40,697 bases of DNA from the NCBI GenBank assembly GCA_017304135.1, contig JAFLBB010000040.1:1-40697 (forward strand), in the 5' to 3' direction. Below the pieces are notes generated by a model. That model was given only the letters and a program-made list of their open reading frames with translations. It did not search any database and was not told where the DNA came from. Made by a program: the position numbers and the translations under genes. Positions 1-7,805 of the stretch are shown here, piece after piece (position 1 is the first letter of the stretch; the number at the start of each line of letters is the position of its first letter). This stretch comes from Acidobacteriota bacterium (GTDB lineage: Bacteria > Acidobacteriota > Terriglobia > Bryobacterales > Bryobacteraceae).

Positions 1-155
1 GGCGTGGGGACGGCGGGGGCGGTGAGGGTGGAGGTGCGGTAGAAGGAGGGGTCGACGGCGCGGTCGTCGGCGGCGGGGGTTGGCGGGGCGGCGAGGGTGA
101 GGAGGAGGAGGGCGGCTAGGGTTGGGAGGATGGGGAGTGGGTGTGCGGGTTTCAT
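1..155 (-). CDS. N-terminus of an exported protein (partial)
   Basis: Only the first 51 codons lie in the window; the gene continues to the left. The start is the ATG whose complement is at 153-155. The first residues are MKPAHPLPILPTLAALLLL, a short positive N-terminus followed by a leucine-rich core and then APPTPAADD, which reads as a Sec signal peptide with cleavage near the AxA-like stretch around residue 30. The mature part visible (about 20 residues, rich in Thr, Ala and Pro) is too short to assign a family. Codons end almost always in C, as in the minus-strand gene at 2.2-3.5 kb, which supports real coding. Function unknown. Confidence 0.6.
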   Translation of the reverse strand, partial: MKPAHPLPILPTLAALLLLTLAAPPTPAADDRAVDPSFYRTSTLTAPAVPT

Positions 156-251
156 GACGGTTTTAGGGTATTGCATTTTGGGGTGGAGTGGGAGGGGGGT
201 GCTGTTGGCCTTGGATCTGGTTCCGGAGGGGGAAAGGTGAGAGACTGAGGC

Positions 252-896
252 ATGCGTGGACGCCTGTATTTGGGCTGTTTCCTTCTGCTGATTTGCGGGA
301 ACTCGATTGGGTACGCGGCGGATTCGTTGCGGGAAATCGACTTTCGGAATCATGAGTATCCTTTGGTGGTTTTGGATTACTGGCCAGATAAGCTGCGGTG
401 GATCTCGGGAATAGCGCATAAGAAGGCGAAATTGAGCAATGGGGTTTGGTCGCTGGCGGAGATCGAGCCTGACCTTGCGGTTCCCGGCGCGCCGTTCGGC
501 GGACTTACTTTCGATTCCGTGGTGTATGGCGACTTACTCGGGGATGAGCGGGAGGAGGCGGTGGTAATTTTGCGGTATGACACCGGGGGAACCATGTACT
601 GGTACTTCGTTTACGTCTTCGCATGGGGGCGGGGCGGGCCGGAGTTGATGGCTTGGTTTCACAGCGGGGACCGGGCGGCGCATGGTTTGCATGAACTTAG
701 GGTGGAGGCAGGGGCGCTTGTCGTCGAACTGTACGATCCAGCGAAGAGATCGGGAGATTGTTGCTCGACCGGCATCGAACGGAGGCGGTACCAATGGAGC
801 AAGGGAGCGTTTCGCCAGACAGGCAGGAGTGAGTTCGCGGGCACGCGGCGGACGTCGAGGCGGCGGGTGACTGTGTTTGGGACCCCGGTGGAGTAA
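252..896 (+). CDS. Hypothetical secreted protein, 214 aa
   Basis: The protein opens with a clear signal peptide (MRGRLYLGCFLLLICGNSIG, then YAA), so the product is exported. The start ATG has GAGG about 5 bases upstream. The mature part contains the stretch GDLLGDEREEAVVILRYDTG (about residues 90-109), which looks like an FG-GAP-like 'DxDGDGxxE' strand followed by a beta-rich segment, and a later GDCCSTG motif (about residues 167-173). I do not recognise a named family; the overall pattern resembles small periplasmic proteins that carry one degenerate FG-GAP-like unit. The next gene starts 18 bases after its stop on the same strand, so the two are probably co-transcribed. The C-terminal arginine-rich tail (RRTSRRRVTVFG) is unusual for a periplasmic protein. 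Confidence 0.65.
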   Translation: MRGRLYLGCFLLLICGNSIGYAADSLREIDFRNHEYPLVVLDYWPDKLRWISGIAHKKAKLSNGVWSLAEIEPDLAVPGAPFGGLTFDSVVYGDLLGDEREEAVVILRYDTGGTMYWYFVYVFAWGRGGPELMAWFHSGDRAAHGLHELRVEAGALVVELYDPAKRSGDCCSTGIERRRYQWSKGAFRQTGRSEFAGTRRTSRRRVTVFGTPVE

Positions 897-914
897 GGGG
901 CGCTGAGGGCACGT

Positions 915-1496
915 ATGTACCAACCGTACTTGAATCCGGATCATAGGCCCGCGAGATTGAGGTTGCCTTGGATTGGGCACGTGAGGCCGTGGCGGCTCAT
1001 CCTGCTGGCCGCACTTGTTGCCATGTGCTTGGGTGTGTACTCGTGCTATCGAGGAAGGGTTGCGTTCCGCAGCATAGCTCCAGATGGCAAGCGGGGGATT
1101 GTGCTCAAGGAGTACCGGGTGGGCGTGGGCATCCCGCTTCAGTATTTCAGAATCGAACTGCTTGCCGAGGAGCAGGGCCGTCAAACGGTCGTTTACCGCT
1201 CCAATGAGAAGTGGTTCGCTGAGTTCGCCACCGCCCATTGGGCATCCACCTCCAAGGTAGTTGACTTACTCGCGTGCAACCTCGAGTCCTCCGATTTGTT
1301 GTTGCGGTATGAGTTTTCCACGGGACGGGTGGTTGAACTGGATGACAGGATGCGGGAGGCACTCTCGCGGGCCATCGAGGATGAGTATTCGGCGGACTAC
1401 GCGAAGTATCGAGGAGTCCTCACACCTCTGCAATGGGCGTGCGCGACATATGGCAGGGATGCGTTTTCCGTCAAGCATCCCGAGTGGGCGGAGTAG
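915..1496 (+). CDS. Hypothetical membrane-anchored protein, 193 aa
   Basis: An arginine-containing N-terminus (about 30 residues) precedes one hydrophobic segment, LILLAALVAMCLGVYSCY (about residues 28-45), which would act as a signal anchor; the rest is soluble and acidic. No enzymatic motif is visible. It follows the secreted protein at 252-896 by 18 bases and ends 12 bases from the converging antitoxin gene. Both genes of this pair use more A/T-ending codons than the flanking genes, which may mark a different origin. Function unknown; coding is supported by the uninterrupted frame and the sensible membrane topology. Confidence 0.6.
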   Translation: MYQPYLNPDHRPARLRLPWIGHVRPWRLILLAALVAMCLGVYSCYRGRVAFRSIAPDGKRGIVLKEYRVGVGIPLQYFRIELLAEEQGRQTVVYRSNEKWFAEFATAHWASTSKVVDLLACNLESSDLLLRYEFSTGRVVELDDRMREALSRAIEDEYSADYAKYRGVLTPLQWACATYGRDAFSVKHPEWAE

Positions 1497-1508
1497 CCTG
1501 GGATGCAG

Positions 1509-1826
1509 CTATGCGACGGCGGCGAGGCCGTGTTTTTCGACCAGGGTTAGTAGTTTCAGTGATGCGCCGGAGGGTTGCTTTTCGCCGCGTTCCCACTTGC
1601 TGACAAGGCTGGCGGTTATGTTCAGGTAGTTGGCGAAGACGGCCTGGCTGACTTGTTCGCGTTCGCGGATTGCTTTGATCTGCTTGGGCTTCAGGGGGCG
1701 GATGGGGGTGAGGCAGGCTTCGTCGAAGCCGCGCATTGTTTGTTTGTCGATGACTCCGGCTTCGTGAAGGGCGGACATCGTTTCATGAATGGCCGCCATT
1801 GCGTCACTGCGATACTTCTTACTCAT
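1509..1826 (-). CDS. XRE-family antitoxin (HigA/NadS-like)
   Basis: This 105-residue protein has a helix-turn-helix of the XRE/Cro type in its C-terminal half: the segment from about residue 45 contains QIKAIREREQVSQAVFANYL and then the recognition part SLVSKWERGEKQPSG, ending in a leucine-rich helix. The N-terminal 40 residues form a helical extension typical of HigA/NadS antitoxins, which bind the toxin and repress the operon. Its ATG overlaps the stop of the upstream toxin gene by 8 bases (1819-1826), a toxin-first order usual for HigBA/RelE-XRE pairs. The partner would be the RelE-like product at 1819-2193. Family call is strong; subfamily (HigA2, NadS or YiaG) is not resolved. Confidence 0.85.
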   Translation of the reverse strand: MSKKYRSDAMAAIHETMSALHEAGVIDKQTMRGFDEACLTPIRPLKPKQIKAIREREQVSQAVFANYLNITASLVSKWERGEKQPSGASLKLLTLVEKHGLAAVA

Positions 1827-2193
1827 TTGAACTCACCTCCACGAAGTCGCCTCGTCGCACAAACCCAACGAGCTGTTTGTCGGAAAGGGATAGAACGAAG
1901 CCAGCGGCTTCTTTGAACTTCCTTTGCTCAGCGGCGTTGATGTTCGCGCGAACACTTTTCGAAAAGCCGTACATGAAGAACGCCCTTGCGCCACGGCGAA
2001 ACAGGATGATGGTCCGGTAGCCCGCTGAGCGCCCTTGGCCCGGACGGGCAAGACGCTGCTTGATGACGCCGCTGCCGAGGTCGGCGTCGATCTGGCCTTT
2101 TTCCGCGCGGACAATGGCTTCGCGCAATGCTGCATTGGCGATTCCTTCCCTTTTGGCAAAGCGTTGGAACCATCTCGATACGAAGATTCGCAC
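1819..2193 (-). CDS. RelE/HigB-type toxin of a type II TA pair
   Basis: The C-terminal part of a long open frame encodes a compact basic protein matching the COG4737-type RelE/HigB fold: FVSRWFQRFAKREGI near the start, then DADLGSGVIKQRLARPGQGR and GYRTIILFRRGARAFFMYGF in the middle, then KSVRANI. These are the family's conserved core strands and basic residues. Such toxins are usually ribosome-dependent mRNA interferases; that activity is known for the family, not shown here. The frame is open far upstream without coding character, so the start is inferred: a GTG at 2193 gives 124 residues and begins just ahead of the conserved VRIFVSRWF; a weak AGG lies about 9 bases before it. The overlapping antitoxin supports the assignment. 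Confidence 0.8.
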   Translation of the reverse strand: MRIFVSRWFQRFAKREGIANAALREAIVRAEKGQIDADLGSGVIKQRLARPGQGRSAGYRTIILFRRGARAFFMYGFSKSVRANINAAEQRKFKEAAGFVLSLSDKQLVGFVRRGDFVEVSSNE

Positions 2194-2227
2194 CGGAGCG
2201 CCTACTTTCGAATTGTAGCACTGGGTG

Positions 2228-3490
2228 CTATGGTTTGCGGGTGCGGGAGGCCGGCGGGCGGGGCGGTTGGGTGCCGTTGTTGAGGTGGATGTCGAGGCGG
2301 GGGGCTTGCCAGGTGTAGGGTTTGTTGAGGAGGTCGAGGTCGCCGTCGTTGTCGAGGTCGGCGAGGCGGCCTTCGTGCCAGCCTTGGCCGGTGGTGATGA
2401 CTTCGGGGCGGAAGTTGGCTTTGCCGTCGTTGAAGAGGATCCAGGATTTGGCTTCGGGGTGGTCGGCGGGGGTGGGGTTGCGGGTCCATTTGGCCATTTC
2501 GGCGGTGAAGATGTCGAGGTGGCCGTCGTTGTTGACGTCACCGATCTCCAGGGTGTGGCCGTGGATGACGTCGTGGCCGAGTAAGTTGCGGCCTTGCCAG
2601 CAGGCTTCTTCGCGCGGGTTGCCGTTGCACTCGTAGAACATGAGGGGGCCGGAGCCGTCGCCGGGGGCGATGACGATTTGGGCGTTGCGGGAGCGGGGGC
2701 GGAAGCGGGCGGCGCGGATGCGGCCTCCGGTGGGGGCGATGCGGGTGGCCTCGAATTGCATGCCGGTGGTGTGGCGGAGCCAGTAATTGCCGGCGAGGAG
2801 GTCGAGGCGGCCGTCGCCATCGACGTCGGCGGCGTCGAGGCCTTCGGCGTAGGCGGCGGCGCGCTGGGTGCCTTCGCCGGTGTGGCCGGAGAAGATGACG
2901 GTGGCGGGCCAGGGCGATGTCGCTTTGGGATCAGCGGGGATGGGGGCGAGGAGGAGGGCGCGGGCGCGCTGGTTCCAGTAGACGAGTTGGGGGCGGCCGG
3001 TGCGGAGGAGGTCGGCGAAGAGTTGGTCGTGATGCTGGTTGGGCGGGGCGTCTTTGATGAGGCGGCGGGTCCAGGGAATGGCGGGGTCGAAGCGGGGGGC
3101 GGGATTTTCCCACCACCAGAGTTGATGGGCGGAGGCGTCGGCGCCGAAGACGATGTCGAGGTCGCCGTCGCGGTCGATGTCGTGGGCGGCGCCGCCGGCT
3201 TCGAGGGGGAGGAAGGCGGGGTCGATGATGGTTTGGGTCCAGGTGGAGCCGGTGCGGCGGAACCAGGTAAGGGCGGGGGCGTGGACGCGGAAGGAGAGGA
3301 TGATGTCGTTTGTGCCGTCGCGGTCGAGGTCGGCGATGAGGGAGCCAGTTTGCTGGTTGGAGCCGGCGGGGGTGGGGAGTTGGCCGGCGGAGGAGGAGAG
3401 GTGGGTCCAGCGGATTTGGGCGGGGGAGGGGGCGGCGGTGAGGATGGCAATGAGAGCGGCGGTGAGGAGGAGGAGGGGGAGTCGGGGCAT
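2228..3490 (-). CDS. Secreted FG-GAP/VCBS repeat protein, 420 aa
   Basis: A signal peptide (MPRLPLLLLTAALIAILTA, cleavage near PSPAQ) precedes a mature domain made of beta-propeller FG-GAP/VCBS units. Visible calcium-loop-like motifs are IADLDRDGTNDIIL, HDIDRDGDLDIVFG, ADVDGDGRLDLLAG, IGDVNNDGHLDIF and LADLDNDGDLDLL, at least five blades. The stretch QLWWWENPAP is typical of the long propellers seen in Acidobacteriota and Planctomycetes. Such proteins bind ligands or act as scaffolds outside the cell; no catalytic residues are seen. It diverges from the GH28 gene with 83 bases between starts and lies 34 bases before the toxin start, so it could share a transcript with the TA pair. Third positions are almost all C. 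Confidence 0.85.
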   Translation of the reverse strand: MPRLPLLLLTAALIAILTAAPSPAQIRWTHLSSSAGQLPTPAGSNQQTGSLIADLDRDGTNDIILSFRVHAPALTWFRRTGSTWTQTIIDPAFLPLEAGGAAHDIDRDGDLDIVFGADASAHQLWWWENPAPRFDPAIPWTRRLIKDAPPNQHHDQLFADLLRTGRPQLVYWNQRARALLLAPIPADPKATSPWPATVIFSGHTGEGTQRAAAYAEGLDAADVDGDGRLDLLAGNYWLRHTTGMQFEATRIAPTGGRIRAARFRPRSRNAQIVIAPGDGSGPLMFYECNGNPREEACWQGRNLLGHDVIHGHTLEIGDVNNDGHLDIFTAEMAKWTRNPTPADHPEAKSWILFNDGKANFRPEVITTGQGWHEGRLADLDNDGDLDLLNKPYTWQAPRLDIHLNNGTQPPRPPASRTRKP

Positions 3491-3573
3491 GGCGGTGATC
3501 AGGATAGCGCTTGGGGAGGCGGGAGGCGATGGGGGCGTTGACGCGCATGAGGGGCGGGCCTAGGATTTGGGTG

Positions 3574-4944
3574 ATGTTGGAACTCACTCGCAGACGGACG
3601 TTGATGATGATGGGGGCGGCGGCTGTGGAGGCCGCTGGGGCGGAGGATGTGTGGGCGGGGCATGCGGCGATTCTGAAACGGATCCAGGCGCCGGTGTTTG
3701 CGCGGCGGGATTTTGCGGTGACGAAGTTTGGGGCGAAGGGGGATGGGAAGACGGATTGCACGGCGGCGTTTCGGGCAGCGATGGAGGCGGCGGCGAAGTC
3801 GGGCGGGGGGCGCGTGGTGGCGCCGGAAGGGGTGTGGTTGACGGGGGCGGTGGAGTTGAAGAGCAATGTGAATTTGTATGTGAGCAAGGGGGCGGTGGTG
3901 AAGTTCATTCCGGATGCGAAGTTGTATCCGATGGTGTTCACGCGGTGGGAGGGGATGGAGTGTATGAACTACTCGCCGTTCCTGTATTGCTACGGGCAGC
4001 GGAACGTGGGGATCACGGGCGAGGGGACGCTGGACGGGCAGGCGGGTTGCGAACATTGGTGGCCGTGGAGCGGGAAGGCGCGGTGCGGGGTGAAGGGGGG
4101 TCCGGACCAGAGGAAGGCGCGGGCGGCGTTGGGGGAGATGATGGAGCGCGGGGTGGCGGTGGAGAAGCGGGTGATGGAGGGCGGGTGGCTGCGGCCGCAG
4201 TTCATTCAGCCGTACAAGACGGACAACGTGGTGATTGCGGGCGTGACGATTGTGAATTCGCCGATGTGGGAGGTGAATCCGGTGTTGTGCCGGAATGTGA
4301 CGGTGCGGGATTTGAAGATTTCGAGCCATGGTCCGAATAACGATGGGTGCAATCCGGAGTCGTGCCGGGATGTGTTGATTGAAGGGTGCACGTTCGATAC
4401 GGGGGATGATTGCATTGCGATCAAGTCAGGCCGGAATGCGGATGGGCGGCGGATTGGGGTGGCGTCGGAGAACATCGTGGTGCAGAAGTGCGTGATGAAG
4501 GACGGGCATGGCGGGGTGACGCTGGGGAGCGAGTGTTCAGGCGGGATCCGGAATGTGTTTGTGCAGGATTGCAGAATGGATAGTCCGAATTTGGAGCGGG
4601 TGTTGCGGTTCAAGAACAACGCGGTGCGCGGGGGCGTGTTGGAGCATGTGTACCTGAGGAACGTGGAGGTGGGGGAGGTGTCGGGGGCGGCGATTGAGGT
4701 GGATTTTCAGTATGAAGAGGGGGAGAAGGGGCCGTACACGCCGGTGGTGCGGGATGTGGAGGTGGTGAATTTGCGGTGCCGGAAGGCGGAGCGGGCGCTG
4801 GCACTGCGGGGGTATGCGAAGGCGCCGGTGCGGGATGTGCGGCTGCGGGGGTGCACGTTTGAGAAGACGGCGAAGGCGAATGTGGTGGAGCATGTGGAGG
4901 GGTTGCGGATGGAGGGGGTGAGGATTAACGGGGAGCGGGTGTAG
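3574..4944 (+). CDS. Glycoside hydrolase family 28 (polygalacturonase-like)
   Basis: Exported pectin-type hydrolase. The start is taken at ATG 3574, with AGGA about 8 bases upstream; the frame is open further left but that part lacks coding character. The N-terminus carries RRRTLMMMGAAAVEAAGA, a Tat-like leader. The mature enzyme begins with KFGAKGDGKTDCTAAF, the usual GH28 entry motif, and runs as a right-handed beta-helix. The four GH28 signatures are present: NNDGCNPES (the first acidic residue of NxD, about residue 250), DDCIAIKSG (the Asp pair), GHGGVTLGSE (catalytic-site His) and RVLRFKNN (the RxK motif). All catalytic residues appear intact. The substrate is probably a galacturonan or a related rhamnogalacturonan; which one cannot be told from sequence alone. 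Confidence 0.92.
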   Translation: MLELTRRRTLMMMGAAAVEAAGAEDVWAGHAAILKRIQAPVFARRDFAVTKFGAKGDGKTDCTAAFRAAMEAAAKSGGGRVVAPEGVWLTGAVELKSNVNLYVSKGAVVKFIPDAKLYPMVFTRWEGMECMNYSPFLYCYGQRNVGITGEGTLDGQAGCEHWWPWSGKARCGVKGGPDQRKARAALGEMMERGVAVEKRVMEGGWLRPQFIQPYKTDNVVIAGVTIVNSPMWEVNPVLCRNVTVRDLKISSHGPNNDGCNPESCRDVLIEGCTFDTGDDCIAIKSGRNADGRRIGVASENIVVQKCVMKDGHGGVTLGSECSGGIRNVFVQDCRMDSPNLERVLRFKNNAVRGGVLEHVYLRNVEVGEVSGAAIEVDFQYEEGEKGPYTPVVRDVEVVNLRCRKAERALALRGYAKAPVRDVRLRGCTFEKTAKANVVEHVEGLRMEGVRINGERV

Positions 4945-4974
4945 AGGGGGATGAGTTTTCGAGGGCTGGGGAGA

Positions 4975-5004
4975 TTGCCGGGGGCTGGGGAGGGTTGATA
5001 TGAT
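4975..5004 (+). promoter_or_regulatory. Putative tRNA-Thr promoter
   Basis: A -35-like TTGCCG at 4975-4980 and a -10-like TATGAT at 4999-5004 are separated by 18 bases, and the mature tRNA begins 11 bases after the -10 box. Spacing and position fit a sigma-70 promoter for the tRNA. Confidence 0.55.
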
Positions 5005-5014
5005 GGGAGTTTGG

Positions 5015-5090
5015 GCCACCCTAGCTCAGTTGGTAGAGCGGCTGATTCGTAATCAGCAGGTCGCCGGTTCGATTCCGGCGGGTGGCTCCA
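5015..5090 (+). tRNA. tRNA-Thr (anticodon CGU)
   Basis: A complete cloverleaf of 76 bases with the CCA end encoded. The acceptor arm pairs GCCACCC (5015-5021) with GGGTGGC (5080-5086), followed by TCCA. The D arm contains AGTTGGTA. The anticodon stem GCTGA/TCAGC encloses the loop TTCGTAA with anticodon CGT at 5048-5050, which reads ACG threonine codons. The T arm has GGTTCGATTCC. Its 3' half recurs exactly at 9114-9160. Confidence 0.97.
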
Positions 5091-5093
5091 GAA
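5047..5093 (+). repeat. 47-bp direct repeat, copy A (3' half of tRNA-Thr; att-like)
   Basis: From the anticodon loop through the CCA end plus three further bases, this stretch is identical to 9114-9160. A duplicated tRNA 3' end is the classic footprint of a tRNA-targeting integrase, where one copy rebuilds the gene and the other marks the far end. The copy here lies in the intact tRNA. Confidence 0.85.
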
Positions 5094-5120
5094 ATCATTG
5101 AACAATAAGAAGTTCGTAAG

Positions 5121-5152
5121 CCGGTTTCCTTCTGGGAACCGGTTTTTATTTT
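5121..5152 (+). terminator. Rho-independent terminator after tRNA-Thr
   Basis: Stem CCGGTTTCC (5121-5129) pairs with GGGAACCGG (5134-5142), with one G-T pair, around the loop TTCT, and is followed by a T-rich run TTTTTATTTT. Confidence 0.85.
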
Positions 5153-5495
5153 GTCGGCTGTGCCAAAGCCCCAGAGCTGAGTGTCCCCCTGCGCCAAAAC
5201 CCGGATCATCGGGTAATCCGTTGAGGGACAGAGGGCTGCCTCGATTGACTACCCTTGAAAAACGCAGTGGCGCCCGAGGTCCGACGGGTTCGGCAGGCTC
5301 TCGTGACGAATCCCGCCCGGGGCTCTCCAAGAGGTTGAAGACGAAGCACGTGGAGCAACTTAATCGTGCTTTTACCAAGAAGGAGCCGCTGACTGATTGG
5401 CAGCAGGCCCATGCAGTCACAGCGGCTTTGAGATGCAGATACTGAAAGGGTTGCGATTGGTCTTTCGGCAAGCGGGACAATCGCAGCCTTCCACG
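5153..5495. other. Gene-free stretch inside the island
   Basis: No convincing gene was seen on either strand. The part from 5200 to 5227 (CCCGGATCATCGGG then TAATCCGTTGAGGG) matches 9235-9262 at 24 of 28 positions. The rest ends at the stop of the TonB-receptor fragment. Antisense frames here give only basic, low-quality translations. Confidence 0.6.
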
Positions 5496-6919
5496 TCAGA
5501 ACTGGTAGCGGCAACCGATCTGGAGGCGGCGGGGCGGCTGCGAACCGACGGCGTGGCCGTAAAAGGGGGAGGTGAGTGCGCCCACGAAGTTCTGGTAGTT
5601 CACGTGGTTCAGTACATTGAATGCGTCGACTGAAACCGTGAAGCTTGGGCTCTTGTCTTTGCTCGCGGGGTGAAGTCGAAAGTCGCGATACCAGCGCAAG
5701 TCAATGACCGCGGCGCCGGGGCCGAGACCGATGTTTCGTGTTACTCCCGCGGGTCGATCCAGGGCCATGCCATCCCGGTTGTCGTCCCGGCCAGTGGTGA
5801 TGTTGAATGGGATCCCCGAGAGGAGCGAGACCGACAAGCCGAGGTTGGCCCAGCGGTGAAGCGAGGCGGTTCCGAGGAAGTTGAACTGGTGTCTCCGGTC
5901 TGTGTCGGCGCGTCCCCATTCGCCTGCTGGGGCGAAGCTGTTCGCCGGGTACCAATTCACGCCCCCCGTGTCGGTTCTCGTCCGGCCAAACACATACTGA
6001 GTCATACCCGTGACGCGAGGCGCGATTTCACCGCGCAAGGTTACTTCGAGCGCATTCGCCTCGACACGTCCGGCCGACTCAATTTCCCGCAGAACGTTGA
6101 CCGATAGATCCGGCCGGGACGCGAAGCCAGGAGGCAAGGGAGAGTTGGCGTCACGCGAGCGCAGTTGCTGGACTCCGCGAGTGCCAACATAGTTCACAGC
6201 AAGCGTGGTCTTCTTCGCCAGTTGCCGCTCCATGCCGAAACTGAATTGCATTGTGTTCGGGAGTTGGACGCCGCGTTCCAGTTGATGAATGCTGGTGGGA
6301 AACGCCTGCAGGGACGAATCGCTCAGGTCCGGCGGTATCTGAGCCCCGCTGAGGACATAGCGGCGCAACTGGGTTCCGTTGAAGCGGAGAATGTCGAAGA
6401 CCGGGCCTGGGCCGGAGCGGTCAAAGAAGAAGCCTGCGCCGGTCCGGATGACTGTCTTCCGAGCTTTGTCCGGCGCATAGGCTATGGCCACTCTGGGAGC
6501 GAAGTTGTTTGCATCGCCGAAGTTGTTTTGCCAGTCGTAGCGCAGACCCGTCGCCAGCGAGAGGTTGGGGCGCAGTTGCCATTCGTCCTGAAGAAAGCCG
6601 CCCACATTCTTCTCGATGAACACGACGCGCGGGTCACCGCGTTGCAGCACGGCTGAGAATGGCCGGTTAGCGGACAGATCTCCCAGCGAAGCGAACGAAA
6701 GCGTTCCGATCTGGTTGGTCCGGTCAGAGAGGCCGCGCCGGCTCCAGTCGGGAATATTGAAGCCGTACTTGAGCGTGTGCGTGCGGGTTGTTTGCGTCAT
6801 CAGCCAGGTGATGGACGTGTGGAACTCCGTTGACAACCTGTCGGCCTGTGCGCCGCCGGCGGTGAAAGCATCGGTCACAACCAACTTTGCCGCGGCGAGA
6901 TTGCTGTTCGTTGGCGACC
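5496..6919 (-). pseudogene. C-terminal half of a TonB-dependent receptor (fragment)
   Basis: About 474 codons encode the second half of an outer-membrane TonB-dependent receptor of the acidobacterial type. Alternating beta-barrel strands are easy to follow: RTHTLKYGFNIPDW, VGGFLQDEWQLRPNLSLATG, VAIAYAPD, TLAVNYVGTRG, FNFLGTASLHRWANLGLSVS and the aromatic C-terminal strand LQIGCRYQF, which ends in Phe as outer-membrane barrels do. The N-terminal carboxypeptidase-like domain, the plug and the first barrel strands are missing. Upstream the frame runs without a stop into a GltD-like gene (6987-7805), so the annotated open frame is a chimera of two genes. It cannot form a working receptor. The intact receptor at 34858-38247 is a paralogue of the same general family. 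Confidence 0.8.
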
Positions 6920-6982
6920 AGTACCGCCTTTGCCGTCGACGCGATGGCAGGAGTAGCAGTCGAGGCGTTCGAAGGCGAGTTC
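6920..6982 (-). pseudogene. Scrap of c-type cytochrome domain at the chimera junction
   Basis: In a frame different from the surrounding chimera, this stretch encodes ELAFERLDCYSCHRVDGKGG, containing a haem-binding CxxCH motif (bases 6944-6958) in the context FxxLDCxSCHxVDGKGG expected near the start of a cytochrome c domain. About 60 bases are preserved between the GltD-like fragment and the TonB-receptor fragment. It is too short for certainty; chance is possible, but the flanking residues fit the family well. Confidence 0.45.
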
Positions 6983-6986
6983 GGCG

Positions 6987-7805
6987 GAGGGAGACGGCGC
7001 GCAGCAGGTCGACGCCGCCGAAGACGCCGGGGCCTTGCTCGCCGGGAAGGCCGAGACTACGCGACGATTTAGCGCCGACGGCGAGAATGACGGCGGCGAA
7101 ATCGCGGCGGAGTTGAGAGAAGGGGATGTCGCGGCCAATGGCGACACCGCAGCGGATGTCGACCCCCAGGGCACGGATGACATCGACTTCCTTCTCGATG
7201 ACCGCGCGCGGCAGGCGGTAAGCCGGGATACCTATCGCCAGCATGCCCGCCGGTACCGATTCGATTTCGAAGACGACGGGCTTGAAACCCAGCAAGGCGA
7301 GGTCATGAGCGGCCGACAAGCCCGCCGGACCCGCACCGACGATGGCCACAGGTTCGCCGTTGCCAGGTTCAAGGCGGCCGTCGAGGCTGGTGCGCAGGAG
7401 CGCGGCCATCTCCTCAGCATTGGCGGCGATGGCCGAAGCGTAGTTTTCCACGCCGCGCAGGATGCTGTGGGGACTCTGGGCTTCGGGACCGTGCAGTTCA
7501 CAGACGAAGCGCTTTAAGGCGCGAATGGCGATGGGCCGGTCGGGTCCGACGAATGCGCCGTCGTCATCCACGCGCGGCACCTTTCCGCGGCGGCAAGCGG
7601 CTTCGCAGGGAGCGCCGCAGACGCGGCCACAGATGGAAGCAAACGGGTTCGGCCCGCGAGCAATGAGGTAGGCATCTTCAAACCGCCCCTCGGCGATGGC
7701 GCGGATGTAGCCGCGCGCGTCGGTGTGAACCGGGCAGGCAACCTGACAAGAGATGAGCTCTTGATGGTAAGTCTCGCCCGGCACATCAACGCGCAGTGTG
7801 GTCAC
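6987..7805 (-). pseudogene. GltD-like flavoprotein, N-terminal part only
   Basis: Residues 1-273 match the small-subunit-of-glutamate-synthase family, which passes electrons between NAD(P)H, FAD and Fe-S clusters. The N-terminal Fe-S domain is intact: CQVAC near residue 20 and the cysteine series CGRVCGAPCEAAC near residue 60. The FAD-binding Rossmann motif VAIVGAGPAGLSAAHD follows near residue 150, then the family motif MLAIGIPAYRLP. Homology stops after GGVDLLRAVSL; the second Rossmann domain that binds NAD(P)H is lost and the frame runs into other gene scraps. The GTG start at 7805 overlaps the stop of the Rrf2 gene (GTGA, 4 bases), so the original gene was translationally coupled to that regulator. 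Loss of the NAD(P)H domain makes activity unlikely. Confidence 0.8.

Noticed and set aside
2194..3450. N-terminal extension of the toxin frame
   Set aside because: Pro/Ser/Thr-rich low-complexity translation out of frame with the FG-GAP gene on the same strand; only the last 124 codons match a protein family.
2594..3541. 315-codon open frame on the + strand
   Set aside because: Antisense to the FG-GAP protein gene; almost only Gly, Ala, Glu, Val and Asp.
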